Shown here: positions 12,631-24,118 of the stretch, in pieces | Layout of the letters: the number at the start of each line of letters is the position of its first letter | Numbering within the stretch: position 1 is the first letter of the stretch | Source of the DNA: Tilletia caries | Lineage: Eukaryota; Basidiomycota; Exobasidiomycetes; Tilletiales; Tilletiaceae | Reading direction: 5' to 3' | Assembly: GCA_032718865.1 (NCBI GenBank) | Contig: JALUTQ010000004.1 | Location: forward strand, 1,612,001 to 1,676,000 | Length of the DNA stretch: 64,000 nucleotides | Notes under the pieces: model-generated | Told to the model about the DNA's origin: nothing | Databases searched by the model: none | The model's input: the letters and a program-made list of their open reading frames with translations, nothing else | Translations under genes and position numbers: made by a program

Positions 12631-13343
12631 CAGGGCTCGGCTCCGACTATAGTCGCACGTTTTTTGGCATAGTCATAGTCGTAGTCGTAGGCGTTTTTTG
12701 AAAATCCGAAATAGTCATAGTCGCAAGTCTGACTATAGTGCCATAGTCGACTATAGTCGCAGGATTTGCGCAGCCAAATTTTGCACTATAGTGTGACTAT
12801 AGCCAAAATTGGAACGCCAGTGCGCCACTATAGTCGGACTTTGGGACAATAATTTTCACACTATAGTTGCACGCCAAATTTCAGATTATAAATAATTATG
12901 GTGTAGGTCGCTTTTAATTGTCTAAAATTGGATATAATCAGGCTATGGTTCGACTATCCAACAATAATAGTCGCACTATGACTGGCTATAGTGTTTCATG
13001 GACAATAAATGTCATAGTCTGACTATAGCGGTGGCAGTCGGGCCTGCGGCTATAGTCGCAACTCCAAGCTATAGTCAGACCATGACATGCTATAGTCGGA
13101 CTATAGCCGAATTGTTTGCTGCGACTATAGCCTTGACGTCCAGCTATTGTCCGACTATAGTCGCAAAATCAATTTTAGACCAGATTTCTAACGACTATGG
13201 CGACTATTGTCTTACATTTTCTGGAGCATAGTCATAGTCATAGTCGTAAGTGCGACTATCAGCGGCTATGACTATAGTCGCTCATAGTCGTATGAGGCTA
13301 TAGTCGTAATAGTCGTAAAATCCCATAGTCGTGCCGAGCCCTG
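12631..13343. mobile_element. hAT-type MITE B (GACTATAGTC words)
   Basis: An 11-bp inverted repeat CAGGGCTCGGC / GCCGAGCCCTG is flanked by the 8-bp duplication CGCAATAC at 12623-12630 and 13344-13351. The short X copy has an empty site with one CGCAATAC. The 713-bp interior is a dense array of GACTATAGTC and CTATAGTCG words, with no credible gene (a 77-codon ORF is incidental). Confidence 0.92.
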
Positions 13344-13657
13344 CGCAATACACATGTTACATTACATCTTTGGGGAGTTTTATCTGCCCATCATCTATGT
13401 TGTGTGGATAATCATGGCGGAGAGCTCGAAGGGTAGCGAAGCTACCCTGAGAGCGAGGCGCGGTGGGCGTCTATGTGATTTGAATGATTGACTGTGCAGT
13501 CAGGCCTCGGCAACGACTAATAGTCGGTACTTTTCTGAAATCCTTAGTCATAGTCATAGTCACATTGACCCGGACCGTCCGTTAGTCTAGTCTAATCGGG
13601 ACTAATAGTCACTTAAGTTTCTTAGTTTGGCTTAGTCGGAAGCGGACCTGACTAGCG

Positions 13658-13975
13658 CAAGGCCCGGCGACTGTATAACTGTGCCCACTGTAACTGTAGG
13701 TAAGTTGACTTAATAAGTCATAACCGTAACTGTACTGTAGGCGGCGGAGCCGGAAGAAAAATTAAGTTGACTGTAACTGTAGGGCCCGGGTACAGTCAAC
13801 TTAATAGTTGATTAAGTTGGAATTTATTCGGGCCCCCAACTGTTCAAACTTACTATGACTATAAATCACTGTTTAAGTTGAACAAAACTACTGGCAGCCA
13901 CTTTCAGTTTGAGAAAGCACTTACAGCCACTGACAGTCGCGTACAGTTACTTACAGTTACTTCACACCTACTTAA
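13658..13975. repeat. hAT-K left subterminal array, upstream of kinase A
   Basis: Dense short words of the type AAGTTGACTT, AACTGTAACTGT and CAGTTACTTACAG fill the left end. The same words recur at the right end (22690-22997) and in the internal arrays at 16890-17010 and 18520-18665. In hAT elements such subterminal repeats are often transposase binding sites; that role here is inference. The array ends about 130 bp upstream of the kinase A start. Confidence 0.8.
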
Positions 13976-14107
13976 GTCAAATCTCACTTCCTTGGCGAAA
14001 ACATTTACCCGGAAATCGGAATACGCGGCGTCGTTGGGAATGTAAACACTCGACAGGACTATGTACAGACGACCATATCATTCACAGCTCAATGTTTTTC
14101 CTTCGCC

Positions 14108-16785
14108 ATGTCGACCAGCAGCTTTGACTTACTTTCACAACAAGTCTTCACCGAGCTAGATCCCACCGACGTGGCCCTGCTGCGACGAGAAGGCCTGCGT
14201 CGTGGGTGACCACCACCAGAGTACGATTTCGGAACGGTGGCAGCAAAACTGTTTGGGGAGGCAGCCCGGGGACACAACCACCTTCGCCGAATCCGGCTCT
14301 CCGCCGGATCGATGGATCCCGACGCTCTTCCTGTCGACACGCGCGGCGCTGGCCCATACGGACCCTATGGCGAGCAGGTCGTTCTCAACGCCGCGTTTCA
14401 TGAGCTGCGAAAAGTGGTTGCCGACAATCTGGCGCTGACTCTCAGCCGCCTTGTTATCCCCAAGCTCGTTCTTGAGCTGCTCGAAGTCGACAGCGGTTAC
14501 GGAGCGGTGAAGAATCGGCAATCATTACACCAAGGCCAGTTCTTTGGACGCGTCTTCCATCCCCTTCGTGTCCCGCCAGCTTTCCCCGAGCTCGCTTTGA
14601 ACACTTTAGCCGACGCCGCCATCTTCGACTCCCAGCGAACGGAGCACTCTCCATCACCTACCGCACGGAAGCGCCAGCGTATCGACCGTGCAACTTCCAC
14701 TTCCGCAGCGGTCCTACAACAGCAGGTCGTGACAGGACTTCCGCCGCAGCAACCATCATCGGCTTCTCTTGCAGGCTCGAACTCTCAGCAACTGCCGCCC
14801 GACGATCAGATCCAGCAGCAGGATCCGCGGTTCACATCCGCACAGGTACAGCATTCGCCTACGCAAGATGCCCAGCAGCCATCCCATCCACAGGAGACAA
14901 GTTCGCACTCTCAGCAGCAGCTCCCGCAGCTCTCATCCCCCCCAAATCGCGTACATCCTGCGCGTTCACCACCCGGACCGATCCCCTGCGATGTTGTTCC
15001 TGGGACTCCGTCGTCCTACGATTCGCCTTCTCCTCAAGAATCGAACCTCCTTCAAGCCGTCGGGGAAAACAGCGTCACATCGTCATCCCTTGCAGCCCTG
15101 GTTTCGTGCACAGAAGCCGTTGAGGGCGCAATCCCTGCGGCCTCGGAGCAAGCCACGACGAATGGACTGCGCCGACCTCCTACTCTATCAGGCCCAGCTC
15201 TACGGGAAGAAGGCAGTGCACATGATGCGCCTCCACACGGTCCGTCGTTCGAAAACAAAGCAGATCCTCTCAAAGCTCTTCCACGTCCGATTTCAGCTAA
15301 AGGTATGGTCTCGCCATCCGCTCAGGGCGTCAATTCTACCGACGAACATCAAGTATTCTCGGATCAACCTCCTCAATCTCCGTTGGTACTTCCGACTGTT
15401 GCGTCGGCTCCCCCGACTGAGGTTGTCGTTGAGAACGAGGACGCGCCATCGACTTCAGTACCGTCTGCTTTGGTACCGTCTGCGAAGCCACAGGTTACGC
15501 CGTGTTATTCACCCCTTCCGGGCGAAATCTTCGGTCCACCAGCACACGTCTCTTCCAACGCGCCATACACCTCATTCCCGTCTTCGCAGCCTCAAGTTCC
15601 AACACATGCGCCTCTGGCAGACGCCGTTGTCGTCCAGCTATCCTCACCATCGGCGAATACCTTGCAGGCAGCGGTTCCTCGGACTGCAAAACATCTGCAA
15701 TACACCCCACCGCCGTTGTGGCGTATCGACTTCAACCGTTACAGGAAGGGCGACTGTGTTGGCGTCGGCACCCAAGGATCCGTCTTCAAATGCATCGATA
15801 CTCTCCACAAGCGTCCGGTTGCGGTCAAGATCTCGAAATGCGATTCGCGAGGACGCCCCCCTAACACCATGCTGCGTGAAATAAGCGCCCTCCGTTCAGC
15901 AGTTCACGCAAACATCGTATATCTCACCGACATCCTCTTCGATGGGACAGATATTGGCATCGTTCTTCCTCTGTGCGACAGCAGCTTGCGCTCACTCATC
16001 ACCAGCAACATGGGTTTCGGTCGCAACTTCAGTCTCCAGACGCTCACGTCATTTCTTCGTCAAATCCTGGAAGGATTGCATTATCTTCATGAGCATGTGA
16101 GAACCCCCTCCCTCTCTCCCCTGGACCACTTCTTAAGCATGTCCTTCTTCTCATGTTACACTACTGATTCGTCCCGTCGTCTCTTGTCTCGTAACAGCGC
16201 AAGTTCGCACACTTTGATCTCAAGCCCGAGAACATACTTGTCGATAAGAACGAGCGTATTCGCCTTGCGGATTTCGGCCTTTCTCGTCCGCCCAACGAGC
16301 CGGATCCTCAGCGGACCGTCGTAACGTGCGAGTATCGGCCACCCGAGGTGTTCTTGAGGTCCCCTTCCTTGTCGGTGACGGTCGACATTTGGTCTTTCGG
16401 TGTCGTAACACAAGAGCTGATGGGATCGATCCCCTGGCGTCATCTGCGCAATAATCCACCCGCAACGTTCGACGCTATCATGCGTCACTGCGGCACAAGT
16501 AACGAGCTGGGTCGTGTCGGCGACCACATCTCCGAGGTGTTCCCAGGCGCGAACAAACTACCCGGTGTGTTTCCAGGGCCTGAAGAGCATGGGGACTCTG
16601 AAGAAAACTTGCTTCACGGTTACAGGACATTCCCGTTCTATCCCCGTGCCCTTCCCCATTCTCTTCCAGTCAGCATGAAGAACGTTCAACCCATCCTGGA
16701 GCTCAGGGATCGTTGCCTTGTTGCCGATCCCGTCAGTAGACCAAGGGCGAAGGAGCTTCTTCGCTCCGCCGCGTTCAGGCCATGA
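14108..16785 (+). CDS. Kinase A: long N-terminal region plus Ser/Thr kinase domain (transposon cargo)
   Basis: Two exons, 14108-16096 and 16198-16785, with a 101-bp GTGAGA...CAG intron. The first ~500 residues are mostly Ser/Pro/Gln-rich. The kinase domain shows a glycine loop GVGTQGSV, the lysine in VAVKISK, the catalytic loop HFDLKPEN split across the intron, DFG in ADFGLSR, and an activation segment CEYRPPEV similar to CMGC kinases. The catalytic Arg of HRD is Phe, a non-RD kinase. An in-frame TGA at 14207-14209 interrupts the leader 33 codons after the first ATG; the next ATG is at 14312, so the protein may start there. The gene lies wholly within hAT-K, between the left array and kinase B. 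Substrates are unknown. Confidence 0.8.
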
Positions 16786-16889
16786 TCTCGTCGACGCGAT
16801 GTATGTGTAGGACATGGGGTTAGGGACTCGAGCAGGGCAACTGCCAATCACGAGCAAAGTAGAGCCATCTTATGTCAAATGCAGCTGCT

Positions 16890-17010
16890 CAACTCCTACT
16901 GTCAGTCACTTATTAAGTGAGTGAAAGCTACTGCTAGTCACTTCTACAGTAGCTGAAAGTAGCTGACAGTTACTTTCACAGTAGCTTAAATAAATACTTT
17001 CAGTGGTTTT
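16890..17010. repeat. hAT-K internal word array upstream of kinase B
   Basis: Short words AGTAGCTGAAAG, ACAGTTACTTTCAC and CAGTGGTTTTCAG resemble the terminal arrays of hAT-K. The array lies between the kinase A stop and the kinase B start (17131), in the position of the kinase B promoter. A regulatory role is inference. Confidence 0.65.
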
Positions 17011-17130
17011 CAGTGGCTTTAAGTGCCTCCACCAGACAGACACCCACGACCATCACAACCTCAACACCCTTCCTCCAACCACACAGAATACCGACACACT
17101 ACACACTCAGAACATCAACAACCAAGAGTC

Positions 17131-18410
17131 ATGGCTAAACCTTTGCGCGCGTCTGTTCTGGTACCTGATCCCTCGGATACTACGCGCTTGGCCCTCTCGC
17201 CAGACAGCAAGAGCTCTCGCGTCCAGCAGCAGCCCCGGCGACCTCGCTCAGGCGGCCAACCTGCTCAACGTGCTCCAAAGCGCGCGCGTGCTGCCGATGG
17301 CCCGGACGTCGCAGATACCGCAGCTGATGTTGTTTCGGAATCACCAGAAGACGCGGACGACGATGTTCCGGTTGGTTTACCGCGCAGTGAGTCTCCGTTT
17401 GCTCGCGAATTGTGAAGTTGACAGCTTCTTATTGCGATCGCTTACAACTGGCCCCCTCCCTGACATGCACAGACAGCTGGGTCGCACCGCCCGAATGGCG
17501 CGCGTGTGGGCGATATCGTCGAAGCAACAAGGCGGAGGTGCTCGGAGAAGGCGCGTACGCGCGGGTCGTTCGTGTGGTCGATACATTCGGCGGCCCTGAC
17601 CGCGCCCGCAAGAGACAGGAATACGATGACGATGGACCTTCAAAACAGCTGCTCTTCGAGGTCCGGACCCTGCTCCGCTTGCAGAAGTGTAAGGGCTTCG
17701 TGGAGCTCATCGACATTTGCCATCGACGAGGCAAGATCGACATCATAATGCCGATCTACTGGGGTTCTCTCGACGATCTCATCGGTCAAGAGTTGGGTGG
17801 ACTTCAACACGAAACGGCACGCAACCTCTCAATGCAGCTGCTGCTCGCTGTGGGCGCTATGCATCGCCTCGGACTGGCTCATCTTGACATCAAGCCGGGC
17901 AACATTCTGCTCAACGCCGCAGGAACGCTTCACATCAGCGACTTCGGCAAGGCCGCGGAGGTCGGAACGACAGCAGAAGCGGGCACCGTCGGCACGGTGG
18001 GGTATAGCGCACCAGAGTGCTTGATCGGTATGGCCCAAGCAACCTTCCAGTCGGACGTATGGTCAATTGGATGTGTAGTGGCAGAGATTTATCGGGGACG
18101 CTCCCTGTTCTCTGCCGAGGACGGACTTGACTCTATGAAGGAAATACTTCGCTTCACTGGCCATCACGGCGGTCGCATTTTCAGCCGCAACAGCTTCACC
18201 AAGAACACTACACTTCTCCCTACGACATACAGCCCATTCCGTGCAGATGGCCGCGAGCGCTTGATGGACCTTCCCGTTCACGCCGTCAGCTTGATAATCG
18301 TCATGCTCAGGCTCGAGCCCATGCAGCGACCTCATGTCGCAACTCTTTTCCAGCACTCCCTCTTCACCGAGGTCATCATGCCGGACCGAATGCCCTCTAC
18401 CTCTCGTTAA
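17131..18410 (+). CDS. Kinase B: Ser/Thr protein kinase (transposon cargo)
   Basis: Two exons, 17131-17386 and 17473-18410, joined by an 86-bp GTGAGT...CAG intron in phase 1, give 397 residues. The first ~85 residues are basic and low-complexity. The kinase domain has GEGAYARV (glycine loop), a probable ATP lysine in RARKRQEY, an alpha-C glutamate in LLFEVRTL, the catalytic loop HLDIKPGN, ISDFGKA and the P+1 region VGYSAPECL. Asp of HxD and of DFG are present; the HRD Arg is Leu, so this too is non-RD. The general look is CMGC-like but I do not assign a family. It is downstream of kinase A in the same direction and convergent with the transposase. Confidence 0.88.
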
Positions 18411-18519
18411 CCCTCCGAAGGAGTGGTCCTGTGGCAATTGCAATCGGCGTGAGCCTTGTTTGACTCTACTCTCACGAGCTCCGGAAAGGACATACATGAT
18501 ACAGGGCTACCATATCTCT

Positions 18520-18665
18520 GCTGAAAGCGACTGAAAGTAGCTGTAAGTGACTTCGACAGCTACTTACAGTGATACTTTAAGTTACTTTCAGTCAATCATA
18601 AGTTACTTTGAGTGAACTTATAGTAGCTTTCAGTTGACTTGCAGTAACTAGCAGTTGACTTCACT
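18520..18665. repeat. hAT-K internal word array between kinase B and transposase
   Basis: Words such as GAAAGTAGCTGTAAGTGACT, AAGTTACTTTCAG and CAGTAACTAGCAG occupy the 3'-3' gap between two convergent genes. Since neither gene has a promoter here, this array argues that the words are not only promoter elements. Confidence 0.65.
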
Positions 18666-18758
18666 GGCTGGATCTCGTCGAAGCATCAGATCAACTCGAA
18701 TTCGTATCTATTTCTTGTTCAACTACACATCGTACCACGGCTGGTCGCATCGCGATGG

Positions 18759-21700
18759 CTAAGCTGCACTTGCCTTGTTGGAGCGTTCAGCGGTCTTGCC
18801 CACTGTAGCGTCGAATGCGGCATTGGGGTCGCAGCCGCCGAGGATGAGAGAGTTGGAGATCACCAAATGACGGAGCGTGGTGGGTCCAAGAGGCCGCCTG
18901 TTTGACACGTATCTGCCGGCACGCGAGAAGACTCGCTCTACAGCGGAAGTTGAGGCCGGCGCGCAGAGGTACTTGCGAGCAACCTTCGACAGGATTGGTA
19001 GGTTTTTTTCGTTGTCACGCCACCACCCGAGAATGACGTCTTCGTCTGCATCTGGTCCAGGAGCAGTCCCTTGCCAGGGATACCGGCCTCCGAAATAGGC
19101 CTCAACATCCGAGTTCTTCGGAATGACGTGGGCCTCCATGCCCGCCACTGGTGCCCGCTTCCATTTGTCCTTCTTTGGGCTGGGACTAGCAAGGATCGCA
19201 TGAGCAGGCTCTTTCGTGCGCGAAACGTATTGGGCTACTTCGTCCTCGATCAAGGAACGAGCGCGGGTAGCCAGCCCGGGATAGTCGCGCTCGAGTATGC
19301 TCAGCCGGTACTTGGGGTGGAGAGCAGTGGCGATGATGATCGACTTGGTGCTGGCGGCGAGAGTCTGGTACCGTCGAATCTTGGTGCGCATCTTCTCCAT
19401 AGCTTGAATGTAAAGATCAGCAGCCCCGTTGTCCCTGTCCTTCGCGAAAGGATCTTTTTCGGGTCGGTCCGTTCAGCTTCTCCTTCGCGCTGTTGATCTC
19501 GACAGAGAGGACGTGCACCAATACGGCGAAGCGGGCCAGCATCTTGCAAGCGTGTCCATCGTTCTTTTCGAACTCGAGGGTGCGCTCCTGCACATACTCT
19601 CCGATGTCGTGGATGTTCTCCAGCAGAGAGAACTCGCGATCGCTCAGGGTCAGGTCCGTGTACCCGTTTGGGCCTTGACGCTTTGAATTCTTGCAGACGA
19701 AGTTGTAGCCTTCCGGGACCTTGATGGCGAAGTGTAGCTGCTCAAAACGGCTGTTCCAGCGTGTGTGGTTGAGCTTGGGTGGCATCGCCTTTGCTTGCTT
19801 CCTTGCTGTACGGCTCTTCCCGTCCCCGCTGTATATCATCTTCATTAACTTGACGAACTCGCGCTTGGACTCGGATAAGCTATGGACGACCTTTGCGAAG
19901 CGGGCGATTTTTCCGAGGGGTCCCGAAATCTGGAGGGGTTCGTCGGAGGAAGGTACTTCTTCTTCGGGTCCGGGCTGCGTCGCTTCTTCTCCGTCCTCGT
20001 CCTCCTCTTCGGCTATGGGGGGCAGCTGACGAAGGTCGCGCATCAACGACAGAGCAGCTCGAGCCTCCTTAGGGTCGACAAAGATGTCATCGTCGTCGTC
20101 GAGTCCCACCACTTCTCCAGTTCCGGCATCTTGAGTATCAGCATCTTTAGCGGCGAGGAACCCTTCTCCCTCCTCGTTCTCCGACTCTCCAGCAGCTTCG
20201 GCATCGTCTTCCTCGCCGCTACTTGCAGCTTCGGCATCCTTCCCGCCTGAAGGCGGCAACTTGGTAGCCTTGGTAGGTATGGCGACATCCTCCTCCGTGC
20301 CGTCTGGAGCAGCTCCCAGTACCCCCGTTCCATCGGCGCAAGAGACCCCCAGCACTCGGTAGAGGTCTTGCATCGCTCGATTCAAAGCATGGTTGAAGCA
20401 TGGCTGACCGCTGCTCGAGTTCTCTTGAAACTCCTCGGGCTCGTCCAATTCTTCGTCTAAGACCTTGTCCACGGCCGACTCTTGCTCGACGATTGAGGAC
20501 ATCCGGCCGTTGGACGAAGCGGCGTCCACAACGAGGATCCCGGTCCAAAGATCGTAGATCCCATGCCTCTTGAGGGCCTTCACGAGATGAGCAGCAAACG
20601 TAGCTCCTCCGTGGCGGCCTCTGAGGACGGCGAAGTCGAGAACGAATTGGCAGTATTTCCATTCGGAGTCGAGGTAGGTGACCACGAAAGCCACGAATGT
20701 ATGGCGTTGAGAAGGAGAGCTCCACGCATCCTGCAGGATGGCGAAGGGAGTGCGACTTCTTTTGATGGCGTTGAGTGCTTGGTCGAGCAGCGAATCGCAA
20801 AATCGCTCCAAATCAGTGACGATGGTTTGAGCGGACATAAGTCCTTGGACGGCGACAGGACTGGCCGCCGTGATGAGAGCCCTCAACCATGGGCTGGACG
20901 GTGCCGTGAACGGCAAGGCATCCATGATGACCCAGAGCAGTGCCTTCTGCCTGACAACGGAGGCCTGAACCTCATGGGCGCGGTGCCGTTGGCCGTTAAC
21001 CCACGAGTCGAGACTTCGTTGGCCAAGACCGGCGAAAGACGACGTGCCGTCCTTGATGTTATCACCGAACGGTGCGCCGGCGGGCTGGGCCTGCTCAACC
21101 TTCTTCACGGGGGGCTTGAAGACTCCGAGAAGAGACTTGTCGAGAGGATTGTACAGTCGCTTGCAGGGGGACTTGCTGGTCTTGGGGTTGAAATGCAGAG
21201 AGAGGTTGGACCGATTGGTCGGGTGTCCGGTGTAGTGATTCCCGCAGAGTCGGCACTCCCATTTCTCGACGATGACGGTATATTGCGCTCCCGTCTTGTT
21301 GCGATGTCGATTTTGGGTGGTCGTCTTGACATGCCGAAAGAAGCGAGTGACGTTCTGAGCGTCTTCATCTTCTTCCTCGTCGATAATCTCGATCACTTCA
21401 GGCTCCGACTTGCGTGGCTTCTTCGCCTGTTGCAGGTGGGTGGCGCTTCCTGACGACGGACGGGACCCCTTGCGACGCCGTTTGCGACGGTTCGGCGCGT
21501 CGTCGTCGTTGTCGTCCTCCGAGAAGTCCGAGGAGGAGTCATCGGAACCATCGCGTCCGCGAAGGGCGTTGTTGTATTCCTTTCGCTCTTGGTGGTTCAT
21601 TTTTGCGTGGGGGCTTCGCCTTCTTGACGGCGGGGGCGGGGGCAGATGCTTTCTTCTTGCCTTTGGACTTAGCTGGACTGAGATCCGAAGCGAAGATGTT

Positions 21701-22548
21701 GTCTTCTTCGCTGAACTCGTCCTCGTCGTCAACGTCCTTGTCGTTGTAGTTTCCATCGGCGAGACTGTCGTCAGAGTAGTTCGCTGTGGCAAGGTTGACG
21801 GCGGCGGTGGCGGCAGTGCCGCTGGAACGCTTGCGAAGTCGAGAAGGTTCGTCTTGCTCGTAATCCGAAAAGCGAGAATTGGGTTTGCGAATCCGCTTCG
21901 ACTATGGCAGACGAGAAAACATGGATCAGTCAATAAGGGAGGCGTATGGACGACGGTATTGGATTGGGCACTCACCGAATCACGCGGTGCAGCAGCGGAC
22001 GTGGACCCAGCGGCGACGGAAGACGAACCAGCAGCCGGGTTCTTCGAGACGACCTGAGCCGCTAGAGGGGCTCGTTGCGACTGGGAGGGATGAGTTCCGT
22101 CCAGAAGCTGCCTCAAAGTGTCCTCCGTCGCCTCTTGCTGGAAGGTTTTCCACAATGCTTCACCTTCCTGAGTGAAAGCGACTGGCTGCGGATGCAAAGA
22201 GAGATATGAACGTCAATGCAGATACCAGAAGGCATGATAAGCAGGTCATTCTCTCACCCGTTCGAGCCAGATGTCGTCTTCGGGACCAACCGACAGGTAG
22301 CTGGTCTGCGTGTCTCCTATCGTCGAGAAAATTCCCCTGTACTCTTCCTTCATGCCGAGCTGGAAGTTGTGTTCTTGGGAGAGGCGAAGTGGAGCCAGAT
22401 TGAGCTCGTGAAGCTGTGTCTCGAGGTCGTCGTTGGAAAGTCCTTCGAAGCAGGTGGCGCCCATGATTTCGAGGAGGCGACGATCCTTGTCATACTGGGT
22501 GAGGTTGAATGGAGTCTTCTTGCCCGGAGGCTGGACAGCCTCGGTCAT
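18759..22548 (-). CDS. hAT transposase of hAT-K (two frameshifts)
   Basis: Exons are 22258-22548, 21976-22185 and 18759-21901, with introns of 72 and 74 bp. After an acidic and basic low-complexity N-terminal region there is a BED-like zinc site (CRLCGNHY then HFNPKT...C), the RNase H-fold catalytic part (LQDAWSSPSQ, VVDAASSNG, CFNHALNRA, TRWNSRFEQ) and the C-terminal hAT dimerisation domain (LPILSKVARKYL, ASTSAVERVFS). It would cut and rejoin the CAAGG...CCTTG ends in the nucleus. The frame changes near 21600-21613 and near 19454-19459, both in homopolymer runs; either the gene is recently broken or the assembly has homopolymer errors. The total would be about 1210 residues. Confidence 0.88.
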
Positions 22549-22689
22549 GATAGCGTGGAGCGACTGAGGTGAGGAATGCGGAATGCTGCTGGATGCGTTG
22601 TGGATGGGCGATGGCGATGGTGAGGCGTTGGGTAGGTGGACGGTGTGAAGAGGTGAAAGGGCTGAGCGGCGAGGTTCCGTGAGAACTGA

Positions 22690-22997
22690 AAAACTGCGGG
22701 AACTGTAAAAGTCACAGTTGTAGTCACTTTCAAGGACTGTTAGGTGACAATTTTGAAGGGCAAAACTGTGACTTAAAATACTTTTTGAGTTACAGTTATG
22801 TGACATAATAAGTTTTTAAGTTACAGTTACTTTGAGACTTTGTCTACAGTAACTGCTAGTTACTGCTACAGTGACTTAAACAGTGACTTAAACTGAGGTT
22901 GGAGGTCCGTGCGCGAGGAGAAAAATACAGTAACTGTAGTAACTTAAAGTAACTTAATTGTAACTGTAACTGTACTGTAGGCGCTGGCGGTAAGTTA
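22690..22997. repeat. hAT-K right subterminal array, upstream of the transposase
   Basis: GTAACTGTAGTAACTTAAAG-type words fill the region before the transposase start. The last 77 bp match the deleted MITEs exactly enough to align. The array is cut at 22997/22998 by the short X copy; the remaining 64 bp of the end are at 24047-24110. Confidence 0.85.
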
Positions 22998-24046
22998 TCC
23001 CACCGGCCTGGCTGTTGAGCCAGAGTGTTCCCCAGACTTTTTGAGGCCATGAGCTTATAGAAATTAGAATATGAACGAGAAATGAAAAGTACCAAGAAAC
23101 ATGCATGTCTTGACTCTTGATGACTGATGTTGCTTAATGCTTGGTCTGAATATCTTAGACTCGAATTCTCAAAAGGCGTGCTCAATGGTTAATACTATGA
23201 CCTGTCGGATGTGGATTGCATACCTAAACAATGGCCCAGAAGCACAGTCCATCATTCAAATCACATAGACGCCCTTCGCGCCTCGCTCTCAGGGTAGCTT
23301 CGCTACCCTTCGAGCTCTCCGCCATGATTATCCACACAACATAGATGATGGGCAGATAAAACTCCCCAAAGATGTAATGTAACATGTGTATTGCGTACCT
23401 GATCGGTGACCCACAGGCTACAGTTGATAAATCGATATGGACTGACGAGTAGTCAGTAGTCAGTAGTCAGTAGTCAGTAGTCAGTAGTCAGTGGTCAGTA
23501 GTCAGTAGCATTCTGGTCTTCTGAACTCTGGAGCACCATCCCCTGATAGATGTAGGCGTGTATCTCAAGCAACTTACGACTGGCACGACTTGTAAATTTT
23601 AGGCAGGTCAGAGTTGAAGGTTGGTGAACGCTGGAGTAAGTTGGGCAGTTGGTAGCTGCGTGAATCGTGATGCGTTCGTCAAAAAGTTGAAGACCTTTCA
23701 ACTTTCTCGGAGGGTTTTGAGTTTTGACTATGGCTATGAACTTCCTCGGAGGGTTTTGACTTTTGACTATGGCTATCGAAGGCGTGGGAAAAGTGGAGGT
23801 GGAAGAGAGACAGAAACGGGCAACGAACGGCGGAAGGACGGCATGTGAACAGCAAATTGCTATCTTCATAAAGAAAACTGGGAGAAATCGAGAGCGTCGA
23901 TGGATGCTTAGAACACGGACACCCAGGCGAAGTTTGAGAAGATTTAAAGGAGTTTTGAAGAATTTCATTCGAGGGATGTTGCAACACTTTTTCTCGGCCG
24001 TAAAAATCTAAGGGGCAGATATAACCCCATACTAAAGTCTGGGGAA
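22998..24046 (-). mobile_element. Helentron-like element X (short, uninterrupted copy)
   Basis: Reading on the minus strand, the 5' end is TTCCCCAGACTTTAG at 24046 and the 3' end is the hairpin CTGGCT / AGCCAG followed by GGTGGGA at 22998. The flanks rejoin as GTTA^TAAC, exactly the sequence of the two short hAT-K MITEs, so there is no target duplication. The copy aligns along its length with the large X copy minus its inserts, and gives empty sites for MITE A, MITE B and H2. A 157-codon ORF (23495-23968, minus) contains an internal 30-bp duplication and no known domain; I do not call it a gene. Confidence 0.82.
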
Positions 24047-24118
24047 TAACTGTAACTGTACTGTACTGTATACCCAAAATGGACAACTGTAAGTAACTGT
24101 CCGAGCCTTGGACTAGCG

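Larger units (their letters stand above)
13658..24110. mobile_element. hAT-K: hAT transposon carrying two kinase genes
   Basis: The ends CAAGGCCCGG and CCGAGCCTTG form a 10-bp inverted repeat with one mismatch, fit the hAT YARNG rule, and are flanked by the 8-bp duplication GACTAGCG (13650-13657 and 24111-24118). Inside are kinase A, kinase B (both plus strand) and a hAT transposase (minus strand). The first ~310 bp and last ~140 bp match the two short MITEs at 24356-24819 and 27975-28439, which have their own 8-bp TSDs, so these ends have moved as a unit. A 1049-bp X copy interrupts the right end 64 bp from the tip. The net length without X is about 9.4 kb. Confidence 0.9.

Noticed and set aside
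14769..15884. 371-codon ORF in another frame of kinase A
   Set aside because: Arg/Ser-rich shadow of the kinase A leader; the kinase motifs are in the annotated frame.
20563..21453. 296-codon plus-strand ORF
   Set aside because: It is antisense to the hAT transposase; the transposase domains are on the other strand.
23495..23968. 157-codon ORF inside the short X copy
   Set aside because: It contains an internal duplication, is not intact in the large X copy and has no domain.
22998..24046. X as a Tc1/mariner element with TA duplication
   Set aside because: The uninterrupted site, known from two MITE copies, shows the flanks join without any duplication, and the DIRS site rejoins the same way.
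13658..24110. Kinases A and B as host genes flanked by separate transposons
   Set aside because: One pair of ends and one TSD enclose both kinases and the transposase, and the same end sequences appear as mobile MITEs.
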